Below, one piece after another: positions 25,863 to 34,143 of a stretch of DNA of 64,000 nucleotides; the first letter of the stretch is position 1, and each line of letters starts with the position of its first letter. The position numbers and the translations under genes were made by a program. The DNA comes from JAKFDI01 sp036676235 (GTDB taxonomy: Bacteria > Pseudomonadota > Gammaproteobacteria > Burkholderiales > Burkholderiaceae_C): the NCBI GenBank assembly GCA_036676235.1, contig JAKFDI010000042.1, positions 37,771-101,770 on the forward strand, given 5' to 3'. The notes under the pieces are model-generated. The model worked only from the letters and a program-made list of their open reading frames with translations. It was not told the origin of the DNA and did no database searches.

Positions 25863-26777
25863 CTACGGCGGGTTCAAGACGCCAGCGCGCTGCGCGAGGT
25901 CCTGCACGGCGAAGTCGATAAGCGCGCGCACCCGCGGCGCCTTGCGCAGTTCGGCGTGAACCCCGAGGCGCATCGCCCGAACCGGCTCGGGCACGGGCGT
26001 TTCGAGGCGCTGCAGCGCCGCACGGCCATCGGCCACCACGCGCGGCAGCACTGCGAGCGCTTCGCCGCTTTCCACCGCGGCCAGATGCGCGCTGATGCCG
26101 TTGGCCCGCAGCACCACCCGCGCCGCAGGCGCAAGACGCCGCAGCCAGTCGACGTCCGGTGCGTTGCCGCCGTCGCGGTGCAGGGTGACGACTGCGTGCC
26201 CGGCGCAGCCTTGCGCGAAGTCGGGAGGTCCGTGGCGCGCGAGGTATTCGACAGAGGCATAGAGCCCGAAGCGCACGTCGGCGACCTTGCGCTCCACCAG
26301 GTTTTCCTGGGCGAAGGGCCCGAAGCGAAACGCCAGGTCCGCCTCGCCGCGCGCGAGGTTGAACACGCGTCCCTCGTTCACCAGTTCCAGGTCGATCGAG
26401 GCGTGCAGCGCGCCGAAGCGCGCGAGCATCGGCGCCACCACGTAGTCGCCCAGCCAGTCGATGCTGGTGACGGCAACGCGGCCCTGCAGGGCAGTGTCGC
26501 GCGCGGCGATGCGGCGCTCGATCGACAGCGCGCCCTGGTCCATGGCCTCGAGGCCGTCCAGCAGGCTGCGGCACAGCGGCGTGGGCGACAGGCCGGTGGC
26601 GGTGCGCTCGAACAGCCGCACGCCGACCGCTCGTTCGAGCGCGGCGAGCCGGCGGCTGATAGTGGGCTGGGTAGTGCGCAGCGCCCGCGCGGCCGCGCTC
26701 AGGGTGCCGTGTCGCGCCACGGCCAGGGCGAGCCGCAGGTCGTCCCAGTTCGTCCAGGGCGGCGCGGGCGTGTCCAT
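25863..26777 (-). CDS. LysR family transcriptional regulator
   Basis: A 304-residue LysR protein. The helix-turn-helix covers about residues 10-70 (L-R-L-A-L-A-V-A-R-H-G-T-L-S-A-A-A-R then T-Q-P-T-I-S-R-R-L-A-A-L-E). The effector domain begins G-R-V-A-V-T-S-I-D-W-L-G-D. The ATG at 26777 is chosen: residues further upstream in frame do not match the family. It is on the same strand as, and immediately upstream of, the FMN reductase-MFS pair, with a 100-base gap holding a LysR-like palindrome, so it may control them as well as itself. Confidence 0.9.
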   Translation of the reverse strand: MDTPAPPWTNWDDLRLALAVARHGTLSAAARALRTTQPTISRRLAALERAVGVRLFERTATGLSPTPLCRSLLDGLEAMDQGALSIERRIAARDTALQGRVAVTSIDWLGDYVVAPMLARFGALHASIDLELVNEGRVFNLARGEADLAFRFGPFAQENLVERKVADVRFGLYASVEYLARHGPPDFAQGCAGHAVVTLHRDGGNAPDVDWLRRLAPAARVVLRANGISAHLAAVESGEALAVLPRVVADGRAALQRLETPVPEPVRAMRLGVHAELRKAPRVRALIDFAVQDLAQRAGVLNPP

Positions 26778-26980
26778 GGCGGGCGATGCTACCGAAGGCG
26801 CTCGGCGCATCGTGCCGCCGGCTGCGTGCCTCGTTGCGGACCGCGATACGACGAACGATGCGCGTGGAGTGGCATCAACTTGCGCCGGCGCAAGGAATTC
26901 ACGCGACTGGATGACCCCACTCGCGCGAAGTGTTCGGGTTTTCCCTAATATCTGTCCCGCAGACACGAAAGGAAACCACC

Positions 26981-27220
26981 ATGAGCACCCAAGTCAACGT
27001 CATCGTTCCCGCCAACATCGAAGCGCCGCGTGGCGCCGTGTGGTTCGGGCAGGCGGTCGACGCCGCACGCTCCTTCGCCGCGGCCGTGCGCGCCAGCGCC
27101 AAGGCCCGCCGCCAGACGCGCGACGCCGTCGCCGTGCGCCAGTACGCCGTGTACCTCGAGAAGACCGACCCCGGCATGGCCGCCGACCTGCGCGCCGCCG
27201 TCGACCGCCAACTCGGCTGA
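26981..27220 (+). CDS. Small hypothetical protein (79 aa)
   Basis: A 79-residue protein with a good ribosome site (AAAGGAAA, 6 bases before the ATG). It is helix-rich: D-A-A-R-S-F-A-A-A-V-R-A-S-A-K-A-R-R followed by A-V-R-Q-Y-A-V-Y-L-E-K-T-D-P-G-M-A-A-D-L. No cysteine and no signal peptide. Similar short helical proteins are widespread in Burkholderiales but unnamed. It is convergent with senC, and a weak hairpin lies between them. Confidence 0.55.
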   Translation: MSTQVNVIVPANIEAPRGAVWFGQAVDAARSFAAAVRASAKARRQTRDAVAVRQYAVYLEKTDPGMAADLRAAVDRQLG

Positions 27221-27244
27221 TCGGCCCCTCACCGCGCCGCAGGG

Positions 27245-27260
27245 CCGCGCACACGCGCGG
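27245..27260. terminator. Weak hairpin between convergent genes
   Basis: CCGCGC-ACAC-GCGCGG lies between the small hypothetical gene and senC. The T-run (TTTT) comes only about 14 bases later, so it is a poor intrinsic terminator. Confidence 0.3.
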
Positions 27261-27285
27261 TTCCCAGGCGCGGTTTTCACGTGGT

Positions 27286-28335
27286 TCAAGGCTGCAGCCG
27301 CAGCCCTGAACCTTCGGTCATCCGCCCGATGACCGCGGCCTCGCCGAACCCGTCCTCGCGAAAGACCGCGAGTACCGCATCGGCCGCCGCCGGATCGCAG
27401 CTCACCAGCAGCCCGCCCGAGGTCTGGGGATCGCTCGCCAAGTCTTTCGCGACCGCAGGCAACCCGGCATCGAGGCGCACCTCGCTGCCATAACCGGCCC
27501 AGTTGCGGCCGGACGCGCCGGTCACCAACCCGTCCGCGGCCAGGGCCGCCACGCCGCCCAGCAGCGGCACCTTCGACCAGTCGATCTCCGCCGCCAGGCC
27601 CGCACCGCGCGCGAGTTCCAGCGTGTGGCCGGCTAGGCCAAAGCCGGTGATGTCGGTCAGCGCATGCACGCCCGGCATGTCGGCGAAACGCATGCCCGGC
27701 TTGTTGAGCTTCGTCGTCGTGTCGATGAGCCGCGCATAGCCTGCGGCGTCGAGCTGGTTTTTCTTCAGCGCCGCCGACAGCACGCCCACGCCCAGCGGCT
27801 TGCCGAGGATGAGCACGTCGCCGGCTTTCGCGTCGGCATTGCGGCGCAGCTTCTTCGGGTGCACCAGACCCATCACCACCAGGCCGTAGATCGGCTCCAC
27901 CGAATCGATGGTGTGGCCGCCCGCGATGGGAATGCCGGCCTCGCGGCACACCGACTGGCCGCCCTCGACGATGCGCCCGATCGTTTCCAGCGGCAACTGG
28001 TTGATCGGCATCGCCACCAGCGCCAGCGCCATGATGGGCGTGCCGCCCATGGCATAGACGTCGCTGATGGCGTTGGTGGCGGCGATGCGGCCGAAGTCGA
28101 ACGGATCGTCGACGATCGGCATGAAGAAATCGGTGGTGGCGATCAGCGCCTGCTCGTCGTTGAGCTGCCAGACCGCGGCGTCGTCGGCCGTCTCGATGCC
28201 CACCAGCAACTGCGGCGGAATCATGCCGCCGCCGCTGCTCTTCAAGATCTGCGACAGCACGCCCGGCGCGATCTTGCAGCCGCAGCCACCGCCGTGCGAG
28301 AAGCTGGTGAGGCGAAGCGGTTCGGGTGTGTTCAT
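27286..28335 (-). CDS. senC: Selenophosphate synthetase (SenC/SelD)
   Basis: A 349-residue selenide, water dikinase: ATP + selenide + water give selenophosphate, AMP and phosphate. The catalytic N-terminal loop reads G-G-G-C18-G-C20-K21, with C18 and K21 matching E. coli SelD Cys17 and Lys20; the codons are TGC, so no selenocysteine is used. Other SelD blocks: D-D-A-A-V-W, T-T-D-F-F-M-P-I-V-D-D-P-F-D-F-G, A-T-N-A-I-S-D-V-Y-A-M-G-G and L-T-D-I-T-G-F-G-L-A-G-H. It lies 28 bases after senB on the same strand, and senA is divergent, matching the selenoneine sen cluster. Either SelD-like sequence could also feed other selenium uses; context favours selenoneine. Confidence 0.88.
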   Translation of the reverse strand: MNTPEPLRLTSFSHGGGCGCKIAPGVLSQILKSSGGGMIPPQLLVGIETADDAAVWQLNDEQALIATTDFFMPIVDDPFDFGRIAATNAISDVYAMGGTPIMALALVAMPINQLPLETIGRIVEGGQSVCREAGIPIAGGHTIDSVEPIYGLVVMGLVHPKKLRRNADAKAGDVLILGKPLGVGVLSAALKKNQLDAAGYARLIDTTTKLNKPGMRFADMPGVHALTDITGFGLAGHTLELARGAGLAAEIDWSKVPLLGGVAALAADGLVTGASGRNWAGYGSEVRLDAGLPAVAKDLASDPQTSGGLLVSCDPAAADAVLAVFREDGFGEAAVIGRMTEGSGLRLQP

Positions 28336-28363
28336 TGCCGGTGTCCTGCGATGTCGGGGGGCG

Positions 28364-29359
28364 TCATTCTCCTGCTGCTCCGTCATCGGCACGGGCGCAC
28401 AGGTCTTGTGCCAGCGCGCGCACGGCGGCGGCTTCGGCGGCCGGCGTGAAGAGCGGCGCGCGGGCGGCGCATTGCGCAGCCAGTTCGGCGGCGAAGGCCG
28501 GCTCGTGCGCGAAGCGGCGCATCGCCGCGGCCAGGGCCTGCGCATCGCCCACCGGGAAGTAGCCGGCATAGCCGCGCCCCAGCAGTCCGACGTTGCCGTC
28601 GATGCGGCTCGCGATCGCCGGAACACCTGAGCAGACAGCTTCGATGACCACATTGGCGCCGCCTTCGATGCGGCTGGTGTGCACCAGCGCGTGAGCGGCG
28701 GCGATGGTGTCGCGCGTCTCGCTGTGGGGCAGGGCGCCGAGCCAGCGGTAGCCGGGGCATTCGGCCAGGGTCTGCCGGGCGGCCGCGGCCAGCGATTCGT
28801 CCAGGGCGCCGCCGATGTGTTCGATCCGCAGGCCGGCGTCATCGTGCAGCAGCCGCGCCGCGTGCATCAGGGTGAGCGGATCCTTCTCGTCGCGCAGATG
28901 ACCCACCGCAACAAAGCGCGTGCCTTGCCCGGCGCGGCTTTGCGCGGCACGCTGTGGCGCCGACTGCACGATCACCCGCGCCTTCGTGCAATGGTGCGGC
29001 GCGAGGCGCTGCAGCGCTTCGTCCTGCAGCAGCACGAGGTGGCTGGCACACTCCAGTGAATGCTGCGCGCTCGCATCGCTGTCGATGTCCCGGTACAGGT
29101 CGGTGCCGGTGAGCACCAGCGCCAGGCCGCGCCGCGGATGCGACGCCCGGAAGCGCGCAATCGATTCAGCCGAGCGCCGCGCATGCAGCGCGATCAGCGC
29201 ATCGGCCGGCTCGCCGTTCCAGGCCAGCGCCACGCGCGCGTCGACGACAGGCTGCAAGAACTCCATCCAGCGTGCGGCCGTGTGCCAGTTGCCGTTGTTG
29301 GCCTCGGCACCGGCCGGCGAGACGATGAAGACATTCGGCTTGGCCAGGTCGCTTCCCAT
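28364..29359 (-). CDS. senB: Selenosugar synthase SenB (GT-B glycosyltransferase-like)
   Basis: A 331-residue glycosyltransferase-like protein. The N-terminal block I-V-S-P-A-G-A-E-A-N-N-G-N-W-H-T-A-A-R-W is that of SenB-type proteins. The C-terminal Rossmann half has F-V-A-V-G-H-L-R-D-E-K-D-P, then S-R-I-E-G-G-A-N-V-V-I-E-A, the GT4 nucleotide-sugar motif. SenB joins selenophosphate with a UDP-sugar to form a selenosugar. Unlike ordinary GT4 enzymes, the acceptor is a phosphorus-bound selenide. The start at 29359 shares its CATG with the start of senA on the other strand. The assignment rests on the combination with senA and senC. Confidence 0.85.
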   Translation of the reverse strand: MGSDLAKPNVFIVSPAGAEANNGNWHTAARWMEFLQPVVDARVALAWNGEPADALIALHARRSAESIARFRASHPRRGLALVLTGTDLYRDIDSDASAQHSLECASHLVLLQDEALQRLAPHHCTKARVIVQSAPQRAAQSRAGQGTRFVAVGHLRDEKDPLTLMHAARLLHDDAGLRIEHIGGALDESLAAAARQTLAECPGYRWLGALPHSETRDTIAAAHALVHTSRIEGGANVVIEAVCSGVPAIASRIDGNVGLLGRGYAGYFPVGDAQALAAAMRRFAHEPAFAAELAAQCAARAPLFTPAAEAAAVRALAQDLCARADDGAAGE

Positions 29360-30542
29360 GCTTGATGCTCGCATGCTCAGCGGCGCCGCGCTCGCCGACG
29401 CCATGCGCGACAGCCGCCGGCGCACGCTCGCCGCGGTGGCCGACCTGAGCGAGCCGCAATGGCAGATGCCGATGCAGCCCGGCGTGAACCTCATCGCCTG
29501 GGAGCTGGCGCACATCGCCTGGTTCGGCGAGTTCTGGGTGCTGCGCGGGCCGCACCACGTCGACGCGCACGGGTTCGTGCAGGCCGCCCGCCCGCCGCGG
29601 CATACCGGGCCGGATGCGCTGTTCGATTCCGCGCGGCTCGCCCATGCGGCGCGCTGGACCGAGCCGATGCCCGCGCGCGCCGAGGTGCTGCGCATGCTCG
29701 ACGCGCAACTCGCCGCCTGCCTCGATGCCCTGCCCGAAGGCGACGACGATGCGCGGCTCTACGCCCACCGTCTCGCGCTGTTCCACGAAGACATGCACGG
29801 CGAGGCCTTCGCCTGGCTGTGCGCGGCGCTCGGTTATCCGGCGCCTGTCGGGCTGGAGGCGCCGAAGCAATCCAGCGCGGCCGGGGTACTGCATGTGCCG
29901 GCCGGCGAGGCGCACATTGGCTGGCCCGCCGCGCGGCGCGGCTTCGCCTTCGACAACGAATGCCGCGGCCACGTGCTGAACCTGCCCGCCTTCGAGATCG
30001 ATGCCGCACCGCTCAGCAACCGGCAGTTCCTTGCCTTCGTCGACGCCGGCGGCTACGACGCCCCGGCCTTCTGGCCGGGCGATGCCGGCACATGGCGCCA
30101 GGCGCAGGACCGGCATGCGCCCGAACGCTGGCGCTGCGATGCGCACGGCCACTGGCAGCACCGCTGGTTCGACCGCTGGTTGCCGCTAGCCCCCGATGCG
30201 CCCGTGATCCATGTGAACGCCCACGAGGCCGAGGCCTACTGCCGCTGGGCCGGCCGGCGCCTGCCGCACGCGGCCGAATGGGAAGTCGCCGCGGCGCACG
30301 CCGATACCTTCCGCTGGGGCGCGAGCGTCTGGGAGTGGACGGCCGACGCCTTCACGCCCTACGCCGGCTTCGAGCCCGGCCCCTACCGCGACTACTCGGC
30401 GCCCTGGTTCGGCGATCACCACGAACTGCGCGGGGGCGCCTTCGCCACGTCGCCGCGCCTGCACGATGCGCGCTATCGCAACTTCTTCCGGCCCGAACGC
30501 TGCGATGTGTTCGCCGGTTTTCGCACCGCAGCCCCGCGGTGA
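29358..30542 (+). CDS. senA: Selenoneine synthase SenA (EgtB-like)
   Basis: A 394-residue protein built like EgtB: an N-terminal DinB-like helical domain and a C-terminal formylglycine-generating-enzyme (FGE-sulfatase) domain. The non-heme iron triad is H52 plus H143 and H147 in H143-E-D-M-H147-G-E149 (HX3HXE). The FGE half shows E-I-D-A-A-P-L-S-N-R-Q-F-L-A-F, V-N-A-H-E-A-E-A-Y-C-R-W-A-G-R-R-L-P and L-R-G-G-A-F-A-T-S-P. EgtB uses a thiol donor; SenA uses the selenosugar to put selenium on trimethylhistidine, giving selenoneine after C-Se cleavage. Adjacent senB and senC separate it from plain EgtB. An ATG at 29373 is an alternative start. The transporter genes follow after 20 bases. Confidence 0.87.
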   Translation: MLDARMLSGAALADAMRDSRRRTLAAVADLSEPQWQMPMQPGVNLIAWELAHIAWFGEFWVLRGPHHVDAHGFVQAARPPRHTGPDALFDSARLAHAARWTEPMPARAEVLRMLDAQLAACLDALPEGDDDARLYAHRLALFHEDMHGEAFAWLCAALGYPAPVGLEAPKQSSAAGVLHVPAGEAHIGWPAARRGFAFDNECRGHVLNLPAFEIDAAPLSNRQFLAFVDAGGYDAPAFWPGDAGTWRQAQDRHAPERWRCDAHGHWQHRWFDRWLPLAPDAPVIHVNAHEAEAYCRWAGRRLPHAAEWEVAAAHADTFRWGASVWEWTADAFTPYAGFEPGPYRDYSAPWFGDHHELRGGAFATSPRLHDARYRNFFRPERCDVFAGFRTAAPR

Positions 30543-30562
30543 CCACCCATTCCCCCACACCC

Positions 30563-31426
30563 ATGAACGCTTCAAGACGACTTCTTCTGGCTGGCGGCCT
30601 GCTGCTCGCCGCCGCCCCGGCTGCCATCGCGCAGACGCCCACCGTCCTGCGCGTCTCCGCCATTCCCGACGAAGCGCCCACCGAACTGCAGCGCAAGTTC
30701 AAGCCGCTCGGCGACTATCTCGAACAGCAGATCGGCCTGAAGGTGCAGTTCACGCCGGTCACCGACTACGCGGCGGTGGTCGAGGGCCTCGCCAACAACC
30801 AGATCGACATGGCCTGGCTCGGCGGCTTCACCTTCGTGCAGGCGCGCACGCGCACCAACGGCGGCGCGATGCCCATCGTGCAGCGCGCCGAAGACGAGAA
30901 GTTCACGAGCAAGTTCATCGTGCCCGCGGACAGCCCGGCGAAGACCCTCATGGATCTCAAGGGCCAGACCTTCGCCTTCGGCTCGCCCTCGTCGACCTCG
31001 GGCCACCTCATGCCGCGCTATTTCCTGCAGCAGGCAGGTATCGAGCCCGACCGCGACTTCAAGGCCGTGGCCTATTCAGGCGCGCACGACGCCACGGTGG
31101 CTTTCGTCGCCTCGGGCCGCGCGGCGGGCGGCGTGCTCAATGCCTCGGTGATGGACAAGCTGGTGGAAAGCGGCAACCGCAATGCCGCCAAGGTGCGGGT
31201 GCTCGCGACCACGCCGCCGTACTACGACTACAACTGGACGGTGCGCCCGGGTCTCGACGCCGCGCTGACGCAAAAGCTCACTCGGGCCTTCCTGAATCTC
31301 GACCCGACCAATCCGGCACACAAGGAAATCATGGCGCTGCAGCGCGCCTCGAAGTTCATCCCGACGAAGTCGTCCAACTACGACGCGATCGAACGCGCAG
31401 GGAAGGCGGCCGGGCTCATCAAGTGA
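30563..31426 (+). CDS. ABC transporter substrate-binding protein, putative selenate/selenite type
   Basis: A 287-residue periplasmic protein with a Sec signal peptide (residues 1-23, cut after A-I-A). It resembles PhnD-type phosphonate binders: R-V-S-A-I-P-D-E-A-P-T-E-L, V-T-D-Y-A-A-V-V-E-G-L, D-M-A-W-L-G-G-F-T-F-V and G-S-P-S-S-T-S-G-H-L-M-P-R. The close family is known as putative selenate ABC transporter binding proteins found beside selD. Here it follows senA after 20 bases and precedes its own ATPase and two permeases, so import of a selenium oxyanion is the best reading; phosphonate or phosphite cannot be excluded. Confidence 0.82.
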   Translation: MNASRRLLLAGGLLLAAAPAAIAQTPTVLRVSAIPDEAPTELQRKFKPLGDYLEQQIGLKVQFTPVTDYAAVVEGLANNQIDMAWLGGFTFVQARTRTNGGAMPIVQRAEDEKFTSKFIVPADSPAKTLMDLKGQTFAFGSPSSTSGHLMPRYFLQQAGIEPDRDFKAVAYSGAHDATVAFVASGRAAGGVLNASVMDKLVESGNRNAAKVRVLATTPPYYDYNWTVRPGLDAALTQKLTRAFLNLDPTNPAHKEIMALQRASKFIPTKSSNYDAIERAGKAAGLIK

Positions 31427-32277
31427 TGGCGCGGGCGGCACCCGGCATGGCGGTCGCGCTCGCTGACCTGGGCCTCGTGCATCCGAACGGCCACCGCGCC
31501 CTGCAGCGCGTGGCGCTCTCGGTGCGCATGGGCGAACGGCTCGCCATCATCGGCCCGTCGGGCGCCGGCAAGACCACGCTGCTGCGCCTGCTCGCCGCGT
31601 CGCTGCGCCCGAGCGAAGGCCGCATCGAACTGCTGGGCGCCAACCCGTGGCAACTCTCGGGCGCGCGGCTCAAGCGGCTGCGCGCGCGCATCGGGCTCGT
31701 GCACCAGGCGCCGCCGATTCCGCCTCGGTTGCGCGTGGTGACGGCGGTGCTGGCCGGGCGGCTCGGCACCTGGCCGGCATGGAAAGCGCTTGGCTCGCTG
31801 CTGTACCCGGCCGACATCGCCGGCGCACGCGAAGCGCTCGCGCGCCTCGATCTCGCCGACCGGCTGTTCGATCGCTGCGACCGGCTTTCGGGTGGGCAAT
31901 TGCAGCGCGTGGGCATCGCCCGCGTGCTTTACCAGCGGCCGGACCTGCTGCTGGCCGACGAGCCGGTGTCGGCGCTCGATCCGGCGCTGGCCGATGCGGC
32001 CGTGGGGCAGCTCGTGGCGCAGAGCGAAGCTGGCGGCGCCACGCTCGTCGCTTCGCTGCATGCGGTGGACCTCGCGCTGCGCTGGTTTCCGCGGCTCGTC
32101 GGCATGCGCGGCGGCGAGGTGGTGTTCGATGCGCCGGTGGGCGAAGTGAGCCAGGCCATGCTGCAGGCGCTGTACGCGACCGAAGGAAGCGTGCTGCCCG
32201 TGCAGGGCATCGCGTCGCGCGGCCTCGGTCTTGCCGAGGCCACAGTGCTGCCCTTCGAGCGACCGGGCTGCCGATGA
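31426..32277 (+). CDS. ABC transporter ATP-binding protein, phosphonate/selenium-oxyanion type
   Basis: A 283-residue ATPase with Walker A G-P-S-G-A-G-K-T-T, signature L-S-G-G-Q-L-Q-R, Walker B L-L-L-A-D-E-P-V and the switch histidine in A-S-L-H-A-V-D-L-A-L. The start ATG overlaps the stop of the binding-protein gene by one base (TGATG). A C-terminal extension of ~25 residues follows the fold. Very similar to PhnC. Its place in the coupled operon makes it the energy source of the two permeases downstream. Confidence 0.88.
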   Translation: MARAAPGMAVALADLGLVHPNGHRALQRVALSVRMGERLAIIGPSGAGKTTLLRLLAASLRPSEGRIELLGANPWQLSGARLKRLRARIGLVHQAPPIPPRLRVVTAVLAGRLGTWPAWKALGSLLYPADIAGAREALARLDLADRLFDRCDRLSGGQLQRVGIARVLYQRPDLLLADEPVSALDPALADAAVGQLVAQSEAGGATLVASLHAVDLALRWFPRLVGMRGGEVVFDAPVGEVSQAMLQALYATEGSVLPVQGIASRGLGLAEATVLPFERPGCR

Positions 32278-33113
32278 GCGGGGCGCTCGTCCTCGCGCCG
32301 CCCGCGCGCGATCCGCAGGCCAAGCGTCGGCTGGGCGCCTTGCTGCTGGCGCTCGTGCTGCTCTGGCCGATGCTGCAGCTTGCGCAGTTCCGGCCCGCGC
32401 GCCTCTTCGACGCCGGCAACCTGCAGGTGATGGGCGACTTTCTCGCCGCCTTCCTGCCGCCCGACACCACGCCCGCCTTTCTGGGCCTGTTGGCGCGCGC
32501 CACGCTCGAGACGCTGGCGATGGCGACCGCCGGCATCGCGCTCGCGTTCGTCATCGCCGCGCCGCTGGCTTTGGCAATGACGCATTCGCTGTCGATCGCG
32601 CGCATCGGCCCCGGCCCGGGCCGCTGGGGCGGTGCCGCGCTGCGCAGCACGGTGCGCGCGCTGCTCGCGGTGCTGCGCGCGATTCCCGAGATCGTCTGGG
32701 CGCTGGTCTTCGTGCGCGCACTCGGGCTAGGCCCGGCCGCCGGTGTGCTGGCGCTGGCCATCACCTACGGCGGCATGCTCGGCAAGGTGTACGCCGAGAT
32801 CCTGGAGTCGAGTGACACGCGCCCGGCGCGCAGCCTGCTCGAAGCCGGCAGCGGCCGCATGGCCGCGCTGTTCTACGGCCTGCTGCCCGGTGCGGCGCAG
32901 GAACTCGCGTCCTACACCGTCTATCGCTGGGAATGCGCCGTGCGCGCCTCGGTCATCATGGGCTTCGTCGGCGCCGGGGGCCTCGGCCAGTTGATGGACC
33001 AGTCGATGAAGATGCTCAACGGCGGCGAGGCGAGCACCATCCTCGCCACCTTCCTGCTGCTGGTGCTGCTCGCCGATGCCTTGAGTTCGGCCATCCGAAA
33101 GCTGTTGGCATGA
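32274..33113 (+). CDS. ABC transporter permease 1, phosphonate/selenium-oxyanion type
   Basis: A 279-residue inner-membrane protein with about six hydrophobic segments. The EAA-type coupling loop reads L-L-E-A-G-S-G-R-M-A-A-L-F-Y-G-L-L-P-G-A. It starts inside the ATPase stop (ATGA overlap). The later block Y-R-W-E-C-A-V-R-A-S-V-I-M-G-F-V-G-A-G-G-L-G is shared with the second permease and is typical of PhnE. The two permeases are paralogues that form a heterodimeric channel. Confidence 0.87.
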   Translation: MSGALVLAPPARDPQAKRRLGALLLALVLLWPMLQLAQFRPARLFDAGNLQVMGDFLAAFLPPDTTPAFLGLLARATLETLAMATAGIALAFVIAAPLALAMTHSLSIARIGPGPGRWGGAALRSTVRALLAVLRAIPEIVWALVFVRALGLGPAAGVLALAITYGGMLGKVYAEILESSDTRPARSLLEAGSGRMAALFYGLLPGAAQELASYTVYRWECAVRASVIMGFVGAGGLGQLMDQSMKMLNGGEASTILATFLLLVLLADALSSAIRKLLA

Positions 33114-33919
33114 GTGAGAACACCGCCGACAGCGTGCGTGCCGCCGGGCCGTGCATGACATGCCTGTTGACGGTGCTCGCCATCGCGGCGGCGGTGGTCG
33201 CGAGCTTCCTATATCTCGGCATCGATTATCGCGCGCTGCTGTCGGCGCAATCGCTCGCGCTGATGGGCAAATTCATCGCCGAGTTTTTCTCGCCCGACCT
33301 CTCGTCCGCCTTCGTGGCGAAGGCCGCGTGGGGCGCGCTGGAGACGCTGGCCGTCTCGGCGCTCGGCACCTTGCTCGCGGTTGCTGCCGGCTTCGTGCTG
33401 GCGCTGCCGGCAGCCGGGCGTTTCGGCACCGCGCCGCGGCAACTCGCGCGCTTCATGCTCAATCTGCTGCGCAGCGTGCCCGAGTTGGTGTGGGCTGCAC
33501 TCATGGTGCTGGCCGCCGGCCTCGGCCCCTTCGCCGGCACGCTGGCATTGGCGCTGCACACCACCGGCGTGCTCGGCCGGCTGTTCGCCGAGACGCTGGA
33601 GAACGTGCCGCCCGCGCCCGAGCAGGCCTTGCACGACGCCGGCAGCGGCGCCGTGGCCGCCTTCGTCTACGGCAGCCTGCCGCTCGCGCTGCCGCAGTGC
33701 GTGGCCTATTCGCTGTACCGCTGGGAGATGAACATCCGCATGGCCGCCGTGCTCGGCTTCGTCGGCGCCGGCGGGCTGGGGCAGATGCTGTACTTCCACC
33801 TGTCGATCTTTCAGCAGGCGCAGGCCGCGACCGTGCTGCTGGCGATGCTGGTGCTGGTGTTCGCGGTCGACCTGTTCAGCAGCCGGCTGCGGCGTGGGCT
33901 GGCGACAGCCTATGCATGA
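33110..33919 (+). CDS. ABC transporter permease 2, phosphonate/selenium-oxyanion type
   Basis: A 269-residue paralogue of the first permease. It has the EAA-like loop A-L-H-D-A-G-S-G-A-V-A-A-F-V-Y-G-S-L-P and the PhnE-type block Y-R-W-E-M-N-I-R-M-A-A-V-L-G-F-V-G-A-G-G-L-G. An ATGA overlap couples it to permease 1. This is the last gene of the senA operon; a hairpin-rich repeat lies just after it. Confidence 0.87.
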   Translation: MSENTADSVRAAGPCMTCLLTVLAIAAAVVASFLYLGIDYRALLSAQSLALMGKFIAEFFSPDLSSAFVAKAAWGALETLAVSALGTLLAVAAGFVLALPAAGRFGTAPRQLARFMLNLLRSVPELVWAALMVLAAGLGPFAGTLALALHTTGVLGRLFAETLENVPPAPEQALHDAGSGAVAAFVYGSLPLALPQCVAYSLYRWEMNIRMAAVLGFVGAGGLGQMLYFHLSIFQQAQAATVLLAMLVLVFAVDLFSSRLRRGLATAYA

Positions 33920-33933
33920 AGCCGCAGCGCATG

Positions 33934-34138
33934 GCTCCCTCGCCCCCGCAGGGGGAGAAGGTGGGGGTGAGGGGGTGCAGGCGAACCTCGGTGCGTCGAA
34001 GAAGGCGCGGCGATGGCCGGCGACCCTCACCCCCGCCTCCCACGGCCCGGCTTGCAAGCCGGGCCGGCTGCGGCGGGACATCCGTGCGCAGGCACGGATG
34101 TCCCGCCTTCGCCTCACCGCGCGCGGGAGAGGGAGCAA
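33934..34138. repeat. REP-like repeats carrying two nested perfect hairpins
   Basis: A short REP-like unit (33934-33974) is followed by a second one at about 34022-34138 that is interrupted in the middle. The interruption holds a perfect 24-base palindrome at 34043-34066 (centre TTGCAA) and a 16-bp stem GGCGGGACATCCGTGC (34072-34087) with its complement at 34092-34107 and a 4-base loop. It lies between two convergent stops and could end transcription from both sides. Confidence 0.75.
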
Positions 34139-34143
34139 GAGCC

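Noticed and set aside
27286..28335. Selenocysteine codon in SelD
   Set aside because: The catalytic position is TGC (Cys); no in-frame TGA and no selA, selB or tRNA-Sec seen.
29358..30542. Ergothioneine gene egtB
   Set aside because: Motifs alone fit EgtB, but there is no egtD nearby, and senB and senC are adjacent, so selenoneine is the better call.
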